NCBI RefSeq assembly: GCF_029543085.1
Contig: NZ_CP119967.1
Location: 434,001 to 498,000 of the forward strand
Direction of reading: 5' to 3'
DNA length: 64,000 nucleotides
From: Pseudomonas sp. A34-9
GTDB lineage: Bacteria > Pseudomonadota > Gammaproteobacteria > Pseudomonadales > Pseudomonadaceae
In this document: piece after piece, positions 1 through 8,498 of the stretch
Numbering within the stretch: the stretch's first letter is position 1
Layout: each line of letters opens with the position of its first letter
Position numbers and translations under genes: made by a program
Notes under the pieces: generated by a model
What the model was told of the DNA's origin: nothing
What the model saw: only the letters and a program-made list of their open reading frames with translations
Databases searched by the model: none

Positions 1-160
1 GATCGGTGCCCGGGGCCTGGGTGAAGATGTGCTGGTGGGGATTCAGACCCTCAACGTCGGACGCGGTCTTGAGGCCGGTCTGGCGATCGTGATTCTCGCA
101 GTGGTCATCGACCGCATTACTCAGGCGTACGGTCGGCCACGGCATGAGGTGAGCAAATGA
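1..160 (+). CDS. hutW: ABC transporter permease, C-terminal end only (hutW)
   Basis: The window opens inside a reading frame (first full codon at position 2) that ends at the TGA of 158-160. The visible ~52 residues contain a GEDVLVGIQTLNVGRGLEAG stretch and a final hydrophobic helix (LAIVILAVVIDRIT), typical of the C-terminus of ProW-type quaternary amine/histidine permeases. The stop overlaps the ATG of the ATPase gene in an ATGA junction, so the two are translationally coupled parts of one importer. The name follows from the downstream hutV-hutH-hutI-hutG context; the substrate-binding gene and the rest of the permease are outside the window. Confidence 0.8.
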   Translation, partial: IGARGLGEDVLVGIQTLNVGRGLEAGLAIVILAVVIDRITQAYGRPRHEVSK

Positions 161-987
161 GCAACGCAACCGTAAGCAAGATCGAAGTCAAAAACGTCTT
201 CAAGATTTTCGGCAACCGCGCCAAGGATGCCTTGGCCATGGTCGGCCAGGGCAAGACCAAGGATCAGGTGCTGAGCGAAACCGGTTGCGTGGTCGGCGTT
301 AACGACCTGTCGCTGAGCATCGGCACCGGCGAGATCTTCGTGATCATGGGCCTGTCCGGCTCGGGCAAATCGACGCTGGTACGTCACTTCAATCGCCTGA
401 TCGACCCGACCAGCGGCGCGATCCTGGTCGACGGCGTCGACATCCTGCAGTACGACATGGACGCCCTGCGCGAATTTCGCCGGCACAAGATCAGCATGGT
501 GTTCCAGAGCTTCGGCCTGTTGCCGCACAAGACTGTGCTCGACAACGTCGCTTACGGCCTGAAAGTGCGTGGCGAGAGCAAGCAAATGTGCTCGGAACGC
601 GCGCTGCACTGGATCAACACCGTGGGCCTGAAGGGCTACGAAAACAAATACCCGCACCAGCTCTCCGGCGGCATGCGCCAGCGTGTCGGCCTGGCCCGCG
701 CCCTGGCGGCGGACACCGACATCATCCTGATGGATGAAGCCTTCAGCGCCCTCGATCCGCTGATCCGCGCCGAGATGCAGGACCAGTTGCTCGAGCTGCA
801 GAAGACTCTGCACAAGACCATCGTCTTCATCACCCACGACCTCGATGAGGCCGTGCGTATTGGTAACCGCATTGCGATTCTCAAGGACGGCCGCCTGATT
901 CAGGTCGGCACGCCAAGAGAGATCCTGCATTCGCCGGCCGATGAGTATGTCGACCGCTTCGTGCAGCGGCGGGCGGCGGTGGTTTAG
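157..987 (+). CDS. hutV: Histidine/betaine-type ABC transporter ATP-binding protein HutV
   Basis: This 276-residue protein powers the HutXWV-type uptake system at the inner membrane face. Walker A is GLSGSGKS at residues 65-72, the ABC signature LSGGMRQRVG begins near 169, and Walker B ILMDEAFSALD is near 190-200. An N-terminal stretch of ~50 residues before the core (FGNRAKDALAMV) is the hallmark of the ProV/OpuAA class rather than the polar amino acid class. It ends soon after the ABC core and therefore lacks the C-terminal CBS pair of E. coli ProV (about 400 residues), which suggests it is not osmotically gated. It overlaps the permease by four bases. Family assignment is secure; histidine as substrate is inferred from its place in the hut operon. 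Confidence 0.88.
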   Translation: MSNATVSKIEVKNVFKIFGNRAKDALAMVGQGKTKDQVLSETGCVVGVNDLSLSIGTGEIFVIMGLSGSGKSTLVRHFNRLIDPTSGAILVDGVDILQYDMDALREFRRHKISMVFQSFGLLPHKTVLDNVAYGLKVRGESKQMCSERALHWINTVGLKGYENKYPHQLSGGMRQRVGLARALAADTDIILMDEAFSALDPLIRAEMQDQLLELQKTLHKTIVFITHDLDEAVRIGNRIAILKDGRLIQVGTPREILHSPADEYVDRFVQRRAAVV

Positions 988-1015
988 GTAGATTTGTGCT
1001 GGTTGGGCTGGCCTC

Positions 1016-1081
1016 TTCGCGAGCAGGCTCGCTCCCACAGGGGGTACGCATTCCAAATGTGGGAGCGAGCCTGCTCGCGAA
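1016..1081. repeat. REPIN (GTGGGAGCGAGC family)
   Basis: Two inverted REP copies face each other: TTCGCGAGCAGGCTCGCTCCCAC at 1016-1038 (each arm itself partly palindromic) and its reverse complement at 1059-1081, with a ~20 bp spacer. It fills the gap between hutV and the first hutH. Further copies of the family are at 14056, 39410 and 59652. Confidence 0.9.
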
Positions 1082-1122
1082 GGCGGCGGTAAAGCTGCAT
1101 CAATGTTCGGATGAGGTTGAAG

Positions 1123-2646
1123 ATGTCCCAGGCTGAAAAAATCGTTATCACAGGCGCCCCTCTGCGTTGGCAGGATGTGGTCGCTGTCGCCCGTCACGGC
1201 GCGCCTCTGGAACTGTCCAGCGACACCTGGGCGCGCATCGAAAACGCGCAAGGCATCGTCCAGCGCATCGTCGAAAGCGGCGAACGCGCCTATGGCGTCA
1301 ACACCGGTCTGGGCGGTCTGTCCAACGTCTCGCTGCAAGACGAACAACTCAGCCAGCTGTCGCGCAACACCTTGCTCAGCCATGCCTGCGGCGTTGGCCC
1401 GGTGCTTGCCGACGAGCAGACCCGCGCGATCATCTGCGCGGCGATCCACAACTACAGCCACGGCAAATCCGGCATTCATCGCCGGGTCGTCGAAGCGCTG
1501 CTGGCGCTGCTCAATCGCGGCATCACCCCGCAAGTGCCGTCGCAGGGTTCGGTGGGCTACCTGACCCACATGGCGCACATCGGCATCACGCTGCTCGGTG
1601 TCGGCAATGTCAGCTATCGCGGGCAGATCACCTCTGCGCAACAGGCGCTGGCCGAAGAAGGTCTGCAACCGGTGCAACTCGGCGCGAAGGACGGCTTGTG
1701 CCTGGTCAACGGCACGCCGTGCATGACCGGTCTCAGCTGTCTGGCGATTGCCGATGCCACGCGACTGGTGCAATGGGCGGATGTCATTGGCGCCATGAGT
1801 TTCGAAGCGCAGCGCGGCCAGATCGATGCCTTCGACGCTGAAATCATCGCGTTGAAACCGCACCCCGGCATGCAACAGGTCGGCATCAATTTGCGCGCGC
1901 TGCTCGATGGCAGTGAAGTGATCGCGTCGAGCAAAGGCATTCGCACTCAGGATGCGCTGAGCATCCGTTCGATTCCGCAGGTGCACGGTGCCGCGCGGGA
2001 TCAACTGGAGCATGCGATCAAACAAGTCGAGGCCGAGCTCAACGGTTGCACCGATAACCCGCTGCTGCTCGGCACACCGGACCACTTCCGGGTGATGTCG
2101 CAAGCCAACCCGCACGGCCAATCGGTGGCGATGGCGGCGGATTTGCTGGCGATTGCCATGGCCGAAATCGGCTCGATTGCCGAGCGTCGCCTCGATCGTC
2201 TGGTCAACCCGCACGTCAGCGGTCTGCCGGCGTTTCTGGTGGCCAATCCCGGGGTCAACTCGGGGATGATGATCGTCCAGTACGTCGCTGCGTCGCTGTG
2301 TGCGGAAAACCGCCAGTTGGCGCAACCGGCGGTGCTCGACAACTACATCACCTCGGGCCTGCAGGAAGACCACCTGAGCATGGGCACCAACGCCGCGCTG
2401 AAGCTGCATCGCGCTTTGGAAAACTGCACGCAGATCCTCGCCATCGAGTATCTGCTGGCGGCGCAGGCGTTTGAATTTCTCAAGGCGCAGCGCTTCGGCG
2501 CGGGCACCGATGTCGCCTGGCGACTGCTGCGCGAAAAAGTCCCGGCCTACGATCAGGATCGCTGGCTGGCGCCGGATATCGCCGCCGCTGCGAGCGTGTT
2601 GAAAGCGCCGAATCTGCCACACAACGTTTTACCGAATTTGCACTAA
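1123..2646 (+). CDS. hutH1: HutH-like aromatic amino acid lyase paralogue lacking the MIO tripeptide
   Basis: This 507-residue protein is clearly of the histidine/phenylalanine ammonia-lyase fold: YGVNTGLGGL, LSHACGVG, LVNGTP, IPQVHGA, AIAMAEIGSIAERR and QEDHLSM all align with the HutH encoded next door. The segment [14 protein letters not shown] of HutH reads here GSVGYLTHMAH. With a three-residue gap the rest aligns without further gaps, so exactly the Ala-Ser-Gly that cyclises to the MIO electrophile is absent (around residue 146, base 1558). The residue equivalent to catalytic Tyr280 of P. putida HutH is Leu279, and the Phe329 equivalent is Pro (codon 2110-2112). The frame is full length with no stop. 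ATG 1123 is preferred over in-frame ATG 1111 because GAGG (1113-1116) lies 6 bases before it. Deamination by the usual mechanism is unlikely; the real role is unknown. Confidence 0.85.
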   Translation: MSQAEKIVITGAPLRWQDVVAVARHGAPLELSSDTWARIENAQGIVQRIVESGERAYGVNTGLGGLSNVSLQDEQLSQLSRNTLLSHACGVGPVLADEQTRAIICAAIHNYSHGKSGIHRRVVEALLALLNRGITPQVPSQGSVGYLTHMAHIGITLLGVGNVSYRGQITSAQQALAEEGLQPVQLGAKDGLCLVNGTPCMTGLSCLAIADATRLVQWADVIGAMSFEAQRGQIDAFDAEIIALKPHPGMQQVGINLRALLDGSEVIASSKGIRTQDALSIRSIPQVHGAARDQLEHAIKQVEAELNGCTDNPLLLGTPDHFRVMSQANPHGQSVAMAADLLAIAMAEIGSIAERRLDRLVNPHVSGLPAFLVANPGVNSGMMIVQYVAASLCAENRQLAQPAVLDNYITSGLQEDHLSMGTNAALKLHRALENCTQILAIEYLLAAQAFEFLKAQRFGAGTDVAWRLLREKVPAYDQDRWLAPDIAAAASVLKAPNLPHNVLPNLH

Positions 2647-2775
2647 CAACGACCCATACCAGCGTGCCAAGGCGCGGATCGTCCAAAAGACGAGAGGCGA
2701 CGGATAACGGAATGCTCCGGAGCGACTGGTAGTTTCTCTTTATTCAAGAGACGAACTCACAAAAGGAGCACATTA

Positions 2776-4308
2776 ATGACTGCGCTGAACCTGATTCCCG
2801 GCCAACTGAGCCTGGCCCAACTGCGTGACGTCTACCAGAACCCGGTCAAGCTGACTCTCGACAACAGCGCCTCGGCACAGATCGAAGCCAGCGTCGCTTG
2901 CGTTGAGCAGATCCTCGCCGAGAACCGTACCGCGTACGGCATCAACACCGGTTTCGGCCTGCTGGCCTCGACCCGAATCGCCAGTGAAGACCTGGAAAAC
3001 CTCCAGCGTTCGCTGGTGCTGTCCCATGCCGCCGGTGTTGGCCAGCCGATCAGCGATGAGCTGGTGCGGTTGATCATGGTGCTCAAGGTCAACAGCCTCA
3101 GCCGTGGTTTTTCCGGCATTCGTCGCGTGGTCATCGATGCGCTGATTGCACTGATCAATGCTGAGGTTTATCCGCACATTCCGCTGAAAGGTTCGGTCGG
3201 CGCGTCGGGCGACCTCGCGCCGCTGGCGCACATGTCGCTGGTGCTGCTGGGCGAGGGCAAGGCGCGTTACAAGGGCGAGTGGATGGAAGCCACTGAAGCG
3301 CTGAAAGTCGCCGGTCTGACGCCGCTGACACTGGCGGCGAAAGAAGGTCTGGCGCTGCTCAACGGGACACAGGTGTCCACCGCGTTCGCGCTGCGTGGCC
3401 TGTTTGAAGGCGAAGACCTGTTTGCCGGTGCCTTGGCGCTGGGCGGTCTGACGGTTGAAGCGGTATTGGGTTCGCGTTCGCCATTCGACGCACGTATTCA
3501 TGCCGCACGTGGTCAGAAAGGTCAGATCGACGCCGCCGCTGCTTACCGCGATCTGCTCGGTGAGCGCAGCGAAGTCTCTGACTCGCATCAGAACTGCGAA
3601 AAGGTCCAGGATCCGTACTCCTTGCGCTGCCAGCCGCAAGTCATGGGCGCCTGCCTGACCCAGTTTCGTCAGGCGGCTGAAGTGCTGGCCGTCGAAGCCA
3701 ACGCAGTTTCCGATAACCCATTGGTCTTCGCCGCAGAAGGTGACGTGATTTCCGGCGGTAACTTTCATGCCGAACCGGTGGCCATGGCCGCCGACAACAT
3801 GGCGCTGGCCATTGCAGAGATCGGCTCGCTGAGCGAACGCCGCATCTCGCTGATGATGGACAAGCACATGTCGCAGCTGCCGCCGTTCCTCGTCGCCAAT
3901 GGCGGGGTGAACTCCGGTTTCATGATCGCTCAGGTGACCGCTGCTGCTTTGGCTAGCGAAAACAAAGCGCTGTCGCATCCACATTCGGTGGACAGCCTGC
4001 CGACCTCGGCCAACCAGGAAGACCACGTGTCGATGGCCCCGGCGGCCGGCAAGCGTCTGTGGGAAATGGCCGAAAACACCCGCGGGATTCTTGCGGTGGA
4101 ATGGCTGGCGGCGGTGCAGGGCCTGGATCTGCGCAACGGTCTGAAGACCTCGGCGAAGCTGGAGCTGGCGCGGGCGATTTTGCGTAAGGAAGTGCCGTTT
4201 TACGAGAAAGACCGCTTCTTTGCGCCGGACATCAATGCAGCGACTGAGCTGTTGGCTTCGCGGTGCCTGACTGAGCTGGTTTCGGCGAAGTTGCTGCCTA
4301 GTTTGTAA
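2776..4308 (+). CDS. hutH: Histidine ammonia-lyase
   Basis: HutH removes ammonia from L-histidine to give urocanate, the first step of histidine catabolism in the cytoplasm. The 510-residue length matches Pseudomonas HutH. The MIO-forming Ala143-Ser144-Gly145 sits in [14 protein letters not shown], with active-site residues Tyr54 (YGINTGF), Tyr281 and Arg284 (DPYSLRCQ), Phe330 (GGNFHAEP) and the Glu of [14 protein letters not shown] at 2762-2768 places the ATG at 2776. It lies 129 bp after the MIO-less paralogue and is the only copy here expected to be catalytically competent. Urocanase (hutU) is not in the window; in Pseudomonas it usually lies upstream of the transporter genes. Confidence 0.96.
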   Translation: MTALNLIPGQLSLAQLRDVYQNPVKLTLDNSASAQIEASVACVEQILAENRTAYGINTGFGLLASTRIASEDLENLQRSLVLSHAAGVGQPISDELVRLIMVLKVNSLSRGFSGIRRVVIDALIALINAEVYPHIPLKGSVGASGDLAPLAHMSLVLLGEGKARYKGEWMEATEALKVAGLTPLTLAAKEGLALLNGTQVSTAFALRGLFEGEDLFAGALALGGLTVEAVLGSRSPFDARIHAARGQKGQIDAAAAYRDLLGERSEVSDSHQNCEKVQDPYSLRCQPQVMGACLTQFRQAAEVLAVEANAVSDNPLVFAAEGDVISGGNFHAEPVAMAADNMALAIAEIGSLSERRISLMMDKHMSQLPPFLVANGGVNSGFMIAQVTAAALASENKALSHPHSVDSLPTSANQEDHVSMAPAAGKRLWEMAENTRGILAVEWLAAVQGLDLRNGLKTSAKLELARAILRKEVPFYEKDRFFAPDINAATELLASRCLTELVSAKLLPSL

Positions 4309-4348
4309 GTGGGTTTTCAGGGGGATGTTTGTAGTTGCTGAAATCGAT

Positions 4349-4512
4349 CCCCCTCACCCCAGCCCTCTCCCCCAAGGGGGGAGAGGGGGAAGGGAGCCGA
4401 TCTTCATGTTTTTCAGAACCTGAGTTCGGCTCAGGAATTTCAGGTCGGTGGACCTCGACAGAACAACACGGTCAGTCCCCTCTCCCTCCGGGAGAGGGCT
4501 AGGGTGAGGGGC
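4349..4512. repeat. MITE-like inverted-repeat element, copy A
   Basis: The element begins CCCCTCACCCCAGCCCTCTC and ends GAGGGCTAGGGTGAGGGG, so its ends are inverted repeats, with a second inner GGGAGAGGG hairpin at each end. Weaker homology extends to CTGAA at 4338 and TTCAG at 4520. It occupies most of the hutH-hutI gap. Copies B, C and D are at 12921, 26203 and 42203. No open frame is present. Confidence 0.85.
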
Positions 4513-4555
4513 TTTTCAGGGCCACCCACCAAACCAACCCCAACGGAGGCCAACA

Positions 4556-5761
4556 GTGAAAACCCTCTGGCAACACTGCCACGTCGCAACCATGGCGCAG
4601 GGCGTCTACTCGATCATCGAAGACGCGGCCATCGTGACGTCCGGTGCGCTCATCGAGTGGATCGGCCCGCGCAATCAATTGCCCTCCGGCGAATACCCGG
4701 CGGTCAATGACCTGCAAGGCGCCTGGGTCACTCCCGGCCTGATCGATTGCCACACCCACACGGTGTTCGGCGGCAACCGCAGTGGCGAGTTTGAAAAACG
4801 CCTGCAAGGCGTCAGCTATGCAGAGATTGCGGCATCCGGTGGCGGCATCGCTAGCACCGTACGTGCCACTCGCGAGGCCACTGAAGACGAGCTGTTCGCC
4901 AGTGCCGCCAAACGCCTGAAAAGCCTGATGCGCGACGGCGTAACCACGGTCGAAATGAAGTCCGGTTACGGCCTCGATCTGACCAATGAACGCAAAATCC
5001 TCCGGGTCATCCGCCGTTTGGCCAAAGAACTGCCGATCAGCGTGCGCAGCACCTGTCTGGCCGCCCATGCGTTGCCGCCGGAATACAAGGATCGCGCCGA
5101 CGATTACATCCATCTGATCTGCACAGAGATGCTTCCCGCGCTGGCTGCCGAAGGGCTGGTCGACGCCGTGGATGCGTTCTGCGAATACCTGGCGTTCTCG
5201 CCAGAGCAAGTCGAGCGCGTATTTATCGCCGCGCAAGAACTCGGTCTGCCGGTGAAGCTACACGCTGAACAACTGTCGTCGCTGCACGGCTCCAGCCTCG
5301 CTGCGCGCTACAAGGCGTTGTCCGCCGACCACCTGGAATTCATGGACGAGGCCGACGCCATCGCCATGGCCGAGTCCGACACCGTCGCGGTGCTGCTGCC
5401 GGGTGCGTTCTACTTCCTGCGTGAGACCCAGTTGCCGCCGATGGATGCCCTGCGCAAGCACAAGGTGAAAATCGCCATCGCCAGCGACCTCAACCCCGGC
5501 ACCTCGCCGGCGCTGTCGTTGCGCCTGATGCTGAACATGGCCTGCACCTGCTTCCGCATGACCCCGGAAGAAGCTCTGGCCGGCGCGACCATTCACGCTG
5601 CACAAGCGCTGGGCATGGCCGCCACCCACGGTTCGCTGGAAGTCGGCAAGGTCGCGGATTTCGTTGCCTGGCACATTGATCGTCCGGCGGATCTGGCCTA
5701 TTGGCTGGGTGGTGATCTGGACAAACGCGTCGTGCGTCACGGCGTCGAATCAAATCTGTAG
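4556..5761 (+). CDS. hutI: Imidazolonepropionase
   Basis: HutI hydrolyses 4-imidazolone-5-propanoate to N-formimino-L-glutamate, the third step of histidine breakdown. The 401-residue protein is a metal-dependent amidohydrolase: the metal ligands His66 and His68 are in CHTHTVFGG, a third His236 in KLHAEQLS, and the catalytic Asp311 in ASDLNPG. Length and these motifs fit the family throughout. A GTG start at 4556 is supported by CGGAGG at 4543-4548. It follows hutH after a repeat-filled 247 bp gap and is followed 10 bp later by hutG. Confidence 0.95.
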   Translation: MKTLWQHCHVATMAQGVYSIIEDAAIVTSGALIEWIGPRNQLPSGEYPAVNDLQGAWVTPGLIDCHTHTVFGGNRSGEFEKRLQGVSYAEIAASGGGIASTVRATREATEDELFASAAKRLKSLMRDGVTTVEMKSGYGLDLTNERKILRVIRRLAKELPISVRSTCLAAHALPPEYKDRADDYIHLICTEMLPALAAEGLVDAVDAFCEYLAFSPEQVERVFIAAQELGLPVKLHAEQLSSLHGSSLAARYKALSADHLEFMDEADAIAMAESDTVAVLLPGAFYFLRETQLPPMDALRKHKVKIAIASDLNPGTSPALSLRLMLNMACTCFRMTPEEALAGATIHAAQALGMAATHGSLEVGKVADFVAWHIDRPADLAYWLGGDLDKRVVRHGVESNL

Positions 5762-5771
5762 GAGGGCGGTT

Positions 5772-6575
5772 GTGGATAAGGTTCTGAACTTCAAACAAGG
5801 TCGCGTGCCGTTGTTGATCAGCATGCCGCATGCCGGGGTGCGGTTGACCCCTGCGGTCGAGGCTGGACTGATCCCGGACGCGAAAAGCCTGCCGGACACT
5901 GACTGGCATATTCCGCAGCTGTACGACTTCGCTGAAGAGCTGGGCGCCAGCACCTTGGCCGCCGAGTATTCGCGATTCGTCATTGACCTCAATCGGCCGT
6001 CCGATGACAAACCGCTGTACGCCGGCGCCACCACCGGGCTCTACCCGGCAACGCTGTTCGATGGCATCCCTTTGTTCAAAGAAGGGCTGGAGCCGTCCAA
6101 GGATGAGCGCGCAACTTATCTGGAGCAGATCTGGACGCCGTATCACCGCACCTTGCAGGAAGAGTTGGCGCGGCTGAAGGCAGAATTCGGCTATGCATTG
6201 CTGTTCGATGCGCATTCGATCCGCTCGATCATCCCGCACCTGTTCGACGGCAAGTTGCCGGACTTCAACCTCGGCACCTTCAACGGCGCCAGTTGCGATC
6301 CACAACTGGCCACGCAACTCGAAGCGATCTGCGCGCGTCACGGCGATTACAGCCATGTGCTCAACGGGCGCTTCAAGGGCGGCCATATCACCCGTCATTA
6401 CGGCCACCCGGCCCAGAACATCCACGCCGTGCAACTGGAACTCGGCCAGTGCACCTACATGGAAGAGTTTGAGCCGTTCCGCTATCGCGCCGACCTCGCC
6501 GAGCCGACGCAAGTGGTGCTCAAAGAATTGCTGCAAGGCTATCTGGCCTGGGGTGAAAAACACTACGGCGGCTGA
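5772..6575 (+). CDS. hutG: N-formylglutamate deformylase
   Basis: HutG hydrolyses N-formylglutamate to formate and glutamate, completing the five-step histidine pathway used by Pseudomonas; this implies a formiminoglutamate deiminase (hutF) elsewhere. The 267-residue protein carries PHAGVRLTP, DTDWHIPQLYDF, FDAHSIRS and GGHITRHYG, the His/Asp-rich signature blocks of the N-formylglutamate amidohydrolase family. The frame is open further upstream into hutI, but GGAGGG at 5761-5766 sits 5 bases before GTG 5772, which gives the usual length. It is the last hut gene visible. Confidence 0.93.
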   Translation: MDKVLNFKQGRVPLLISMPHAGVRLTPAVEAGLIPDAKSLPDTDWHIPQLYDFAEELGASTLAAEYSRFVIDLNRPSDDKPLYAGATTGLYPATLFDGIPLFKEGLEPSKDERATYLEQIWTPYHRTLQEELARLKAEFGYALLFDAHSIRSIIPHLFDGKLPDFNLGTFNGASCDPQLATQLEAICARHGDYSHVLNGRFKGGHITRHYGHPAQNIHAVQLELGQCTYMEEFEPFRYRADLAEPTQVVLKELLQGYLAWGEKHYGG

Positions 6576-6582
6576 TCCCCCC

Positions 6583-6712
6583 TGTAGGAGCTGCCGAAGG
6601 CTGCGATCTTGATCGTTCCCACGCTCCACGTGGGAATGCAGCCCGTGACGCTCCGCGTCACTGGACGCGGAGCGTCCCAAGAGGCATTCCCACGCAGAGC
6701 GTGGGAACGATC
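6583..6712. repeat. Single REP followed by GATCGTTCCCACGC palindrome
   Basis: A lone REP half (TGTAGGAGCTGCCGAAGGCT, 6583-6602, continuing to 6610) abuts a ~102 bp palindrome (6611-6712). The palindrome runs from GATCGTTCCCACGCTCC to GCGTGGGAACGATC, with a nested GACGCTCCGCGTC / GACGCGGAGCGTC hairpin. Related copies are at 15850 and 34351. The element separates hutG from pip and could end hut transcription, but there is no T-tract. Confidence 0.8.
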
Positions 6713-6816
6713 AGGCCCCGGAGCATGCTCATTGACGTAAATCGGGTTTATGATGCCCAACGGCAGAATAATAGAAGTCCCCCCAGGGATGACCTCGACC
6801 CCTTACGGAGCGCGCA

Positions 6817-7788
6817 ATGCAGACTTTGTTTCCGCAGATCAAACCTCACGCCCGGCACGATCTGGCTGTCGATGACACCCATACGCTGTACGTCGACGAA
6901 AGCGGTTCACCGGAGGGTTTGCCGGTTGTGTTCATTCATGGCGGCCCCGGCGCCGGTTGCGACGCGCAAAGTCGTCGCTATTTCGATCCGAACCTGTATC
7001 GCATTGTCACCTTCGACCAGCGCGGTTGCGGGCGCTCCACGCCGCACGCCAGCCTGGAAAACAACACCACCTGGGATCTGGTCGCCGACCTTGAGCGCAT
7101 CCGCAAACACCTGGGCATCGACAAATGGGTGCTGTTCGGCGGCTCGTGGGGTTCGACCCTGGCGCTGGCCTACGCGCAAACCCACCCTGAGCGTGTTCAC
7201 GGTCTGATCCTGCGCGGGATCTTTCTCTGCCGTCCGCAGGAAATCGAGTGGTTCTATCAGGCCGGCGCCAGCCGTCTGTTCCCCGATTACTGGCAGGACT
7301 ACATCGCACCGATCCCGCTGGACGAGCGCGATGACCTGCTCAGTGCGTTCCACAAACGCCTGACCGGCAACGACCAGATTGCGCAGATGCACGCCGCCAA
7401 AGCCTGGTCGACCTGGGAGGGGCGCACCGCGACCCTGCGGCCGAACCCGCTGGTGGTCGATCGCTTCTCCGAGCCGCAGCGCGCGTTGTCGATTGCGCGG
7501 ATCGAATGCCATTACTTCACCAATAACGCCTTCCTTGAGCCGAACCAGCTGATTCGCGACATGGGCAAGATCGCCCATCTGCCGGGCGTGATCATTCATG
7601 GTCGCTACGACGTGATCTGCCCGCTCGATAACGCTTGGGAATTGCATCAGGCCTGGCCGAACAGCGAGCTGCAGGTAATTCGCGATGCTGGCCATGCTGC
7701 TTCCGAGCCGGGCATCACCGATGCACTGGTGCGCGCAGCGAGCAACATGGCCCGGCGCCTGCTCGATCTGCCGCCCGAAGAAGCATGA
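6817..7788 (+). CDS. pip: Proline iminopeptidase
   Basis: This 323-residue alpha/beta hydrolase releases N-terminal proline from peptides. The oxyanion block HGGPGAG is at 41-47, the nucleophile Ser110 lies in GGSWGS, and Asp265 (GRYDVICP) and His293 (DAGHAASE) complete the triad. The N-terminal layout and [17 protein letters not shown] are diagnostic for the S33 prolyl iminopeptidase group. ATG 6817 is preceded by CGGAG. It overlaps dtd by four bases, the usual pip-dtd pair in Pseudomonas. The physiological peptide substrates are not evident. Confidence 0.94.
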   Translation: MQTLFPQIKPHARHDLAVDDTHTLYVDESGSPEGLPVVFIHGGPGAGCDAQSRRYFDPNLYRIVTFDQRGCGRSTPHASLENNTTWDLVADLERIRKHLGIDKWVLFGGSWGSTLALAYAQTHPERVHGLILRGIFLCRPQEIEWFYQAGASRLFPDYWQDYIAPIPLDERDDLLSAFHKRLTGNDQIAQMHAAKAWSTWEGRTATLRPNPLVVDRFSEPQRALSIARIECHYFTNNAFLEPNQLIRDMGKIAHLPGVIIHGRYDVICPLDNAWELHQAWPNSELQVIRDAGHAASEPGITDALVRAASNMARRLLDLPPEEA

Positions 7789-8222
7789 AGGGGCTTTTAC
7801 AGCGCGTACGCGGTGCGCGAGTTGAAGTGGCAGGCGAAGTAGTCGGCGCGGTAGATCACGGTTTGTTGGTGCTGGTAGCGGTCGAACCCGACGACTCGCG
7901 TACCAGCGCCGACAAACTTCTGCATAAGCTGCTTAACTATCGGGTATTCAGTGACGCGGAGGGCAAGATGAACTTGTCCCTCGCCGATGTTGGCGGTGGG
8001 TTGCTGCTGGTCTCTCAGTTCACCCTGGCCGCCGACACCAAGAGCGGGTTGCGCCCAAGCTTTTCCACCGCGGCGCCACCGGCTCTTGGCGAGGAGTTGT
8101 TCGACTATCTATTAGGCAAAGCGAAACAGGTGCATGGCACTGTGGCATCAGGTAGATTCGGCGCCGATATGCAGGTGCATTTGGTCAACGATGGCCCGGT
8201 TACCTTTTTGTTACAGACCTGA
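7785..8222 (+). CDS. dtd: D-aminoacyl-tRNA deacylase
   Basis: Dtd hydrolyses D-aminoacyl- and glycyl-mischarged tRNAs in the cytoplasm. The 145-residue protein has both family signatures: [17 protein letters not shown] at 77-93 and NDGPVT at 135-140, the latter supplying the Gly-cisPro chirality filter. The ATG sits inside an ATGA overlap with the pip stop, which fixes the start; longer in-frame extensions would run back into pip. Translation coupling to pip is likely. Confidence 0.94.
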   Translation: MKGLLQRVRGARVEVAGEVVGAVDHGLLVLVAVEPDDSRTSADKLLHKLLNYRVFSDAEGKMNLSLADVGGGLLLVSQFTLAADTKSGLRPSFSTAAPPALGEELFDYLLGKAKQVHGTVASGRFGADMQVHLVNDGPVTFLLQT

Positions 8223-8498
8223 AAGCGCCAGAAACACCTTTTTAGGAAATTTCGACTGTTTTTAGGGTGTTTTCGCGATAAATACTTTGTTACCCCTGAT
8301 GCGTTGTCACGCGGGCTACTAGATAATCGCGCGCTATGGGGATCAGCGTTCGCTGGTCCATTATTGACTTAGGTAGAGACTTGTCTGGATCCGCATGGGG
8401 AATCATTTTGCCCTGGCGGAGTCGGAACAATGCTCGCCAACCTGGCATATAGATAGCTGGCCGTTGGTTTTTTGATCTGTTTTCGGCGAGGGTTGCTC

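Noticed and set aside
1016..1081. Regularly occurring palindromic repeats considered as CRISPR
   Set aside because: Repeats are scattered singly or in facing pairs between genes, not in arrays with uniform spacers, and no cas gene is present.
1111..1122. Upstream ATG 1111 as the start of the hutH paralogue
   Set aside because: It would bury the GAGG ribosome site (1113-1116) inside the coding sequence; ATG 1123 is correctly spaced.
1537..1590. Sequencing error as the cause of the missing ASG in HutH1
   Set aside because: The gap is exactly three codons, in frame, flanked by further substitutions (D to Y, P to H), and accompanied by changes at two other active-site positions, so it looks like evolved divergence rather than an error.
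121..2622. An 833-codon open frame on the minus strand opposite hutV/hutH1
   Set aside because: It is antisense to two well-recognised genes, its translation is rich in Arg/His/Gln/Asp with no domain, and such frames are a normal by-product of high-GC third-position bias.
6732..6754. TTGACG and TATGAT upstream of pip as a sigma-70 promoter
   Set aside because: The two hexamers are only 11 bp apart.
8223..8498. Possible small RNA or promoter in the dtd-opgG gap (TTGACT at 8364)
   Set aside because: No -10 element stands at a workable distance, and no stem with a T-tract is present.
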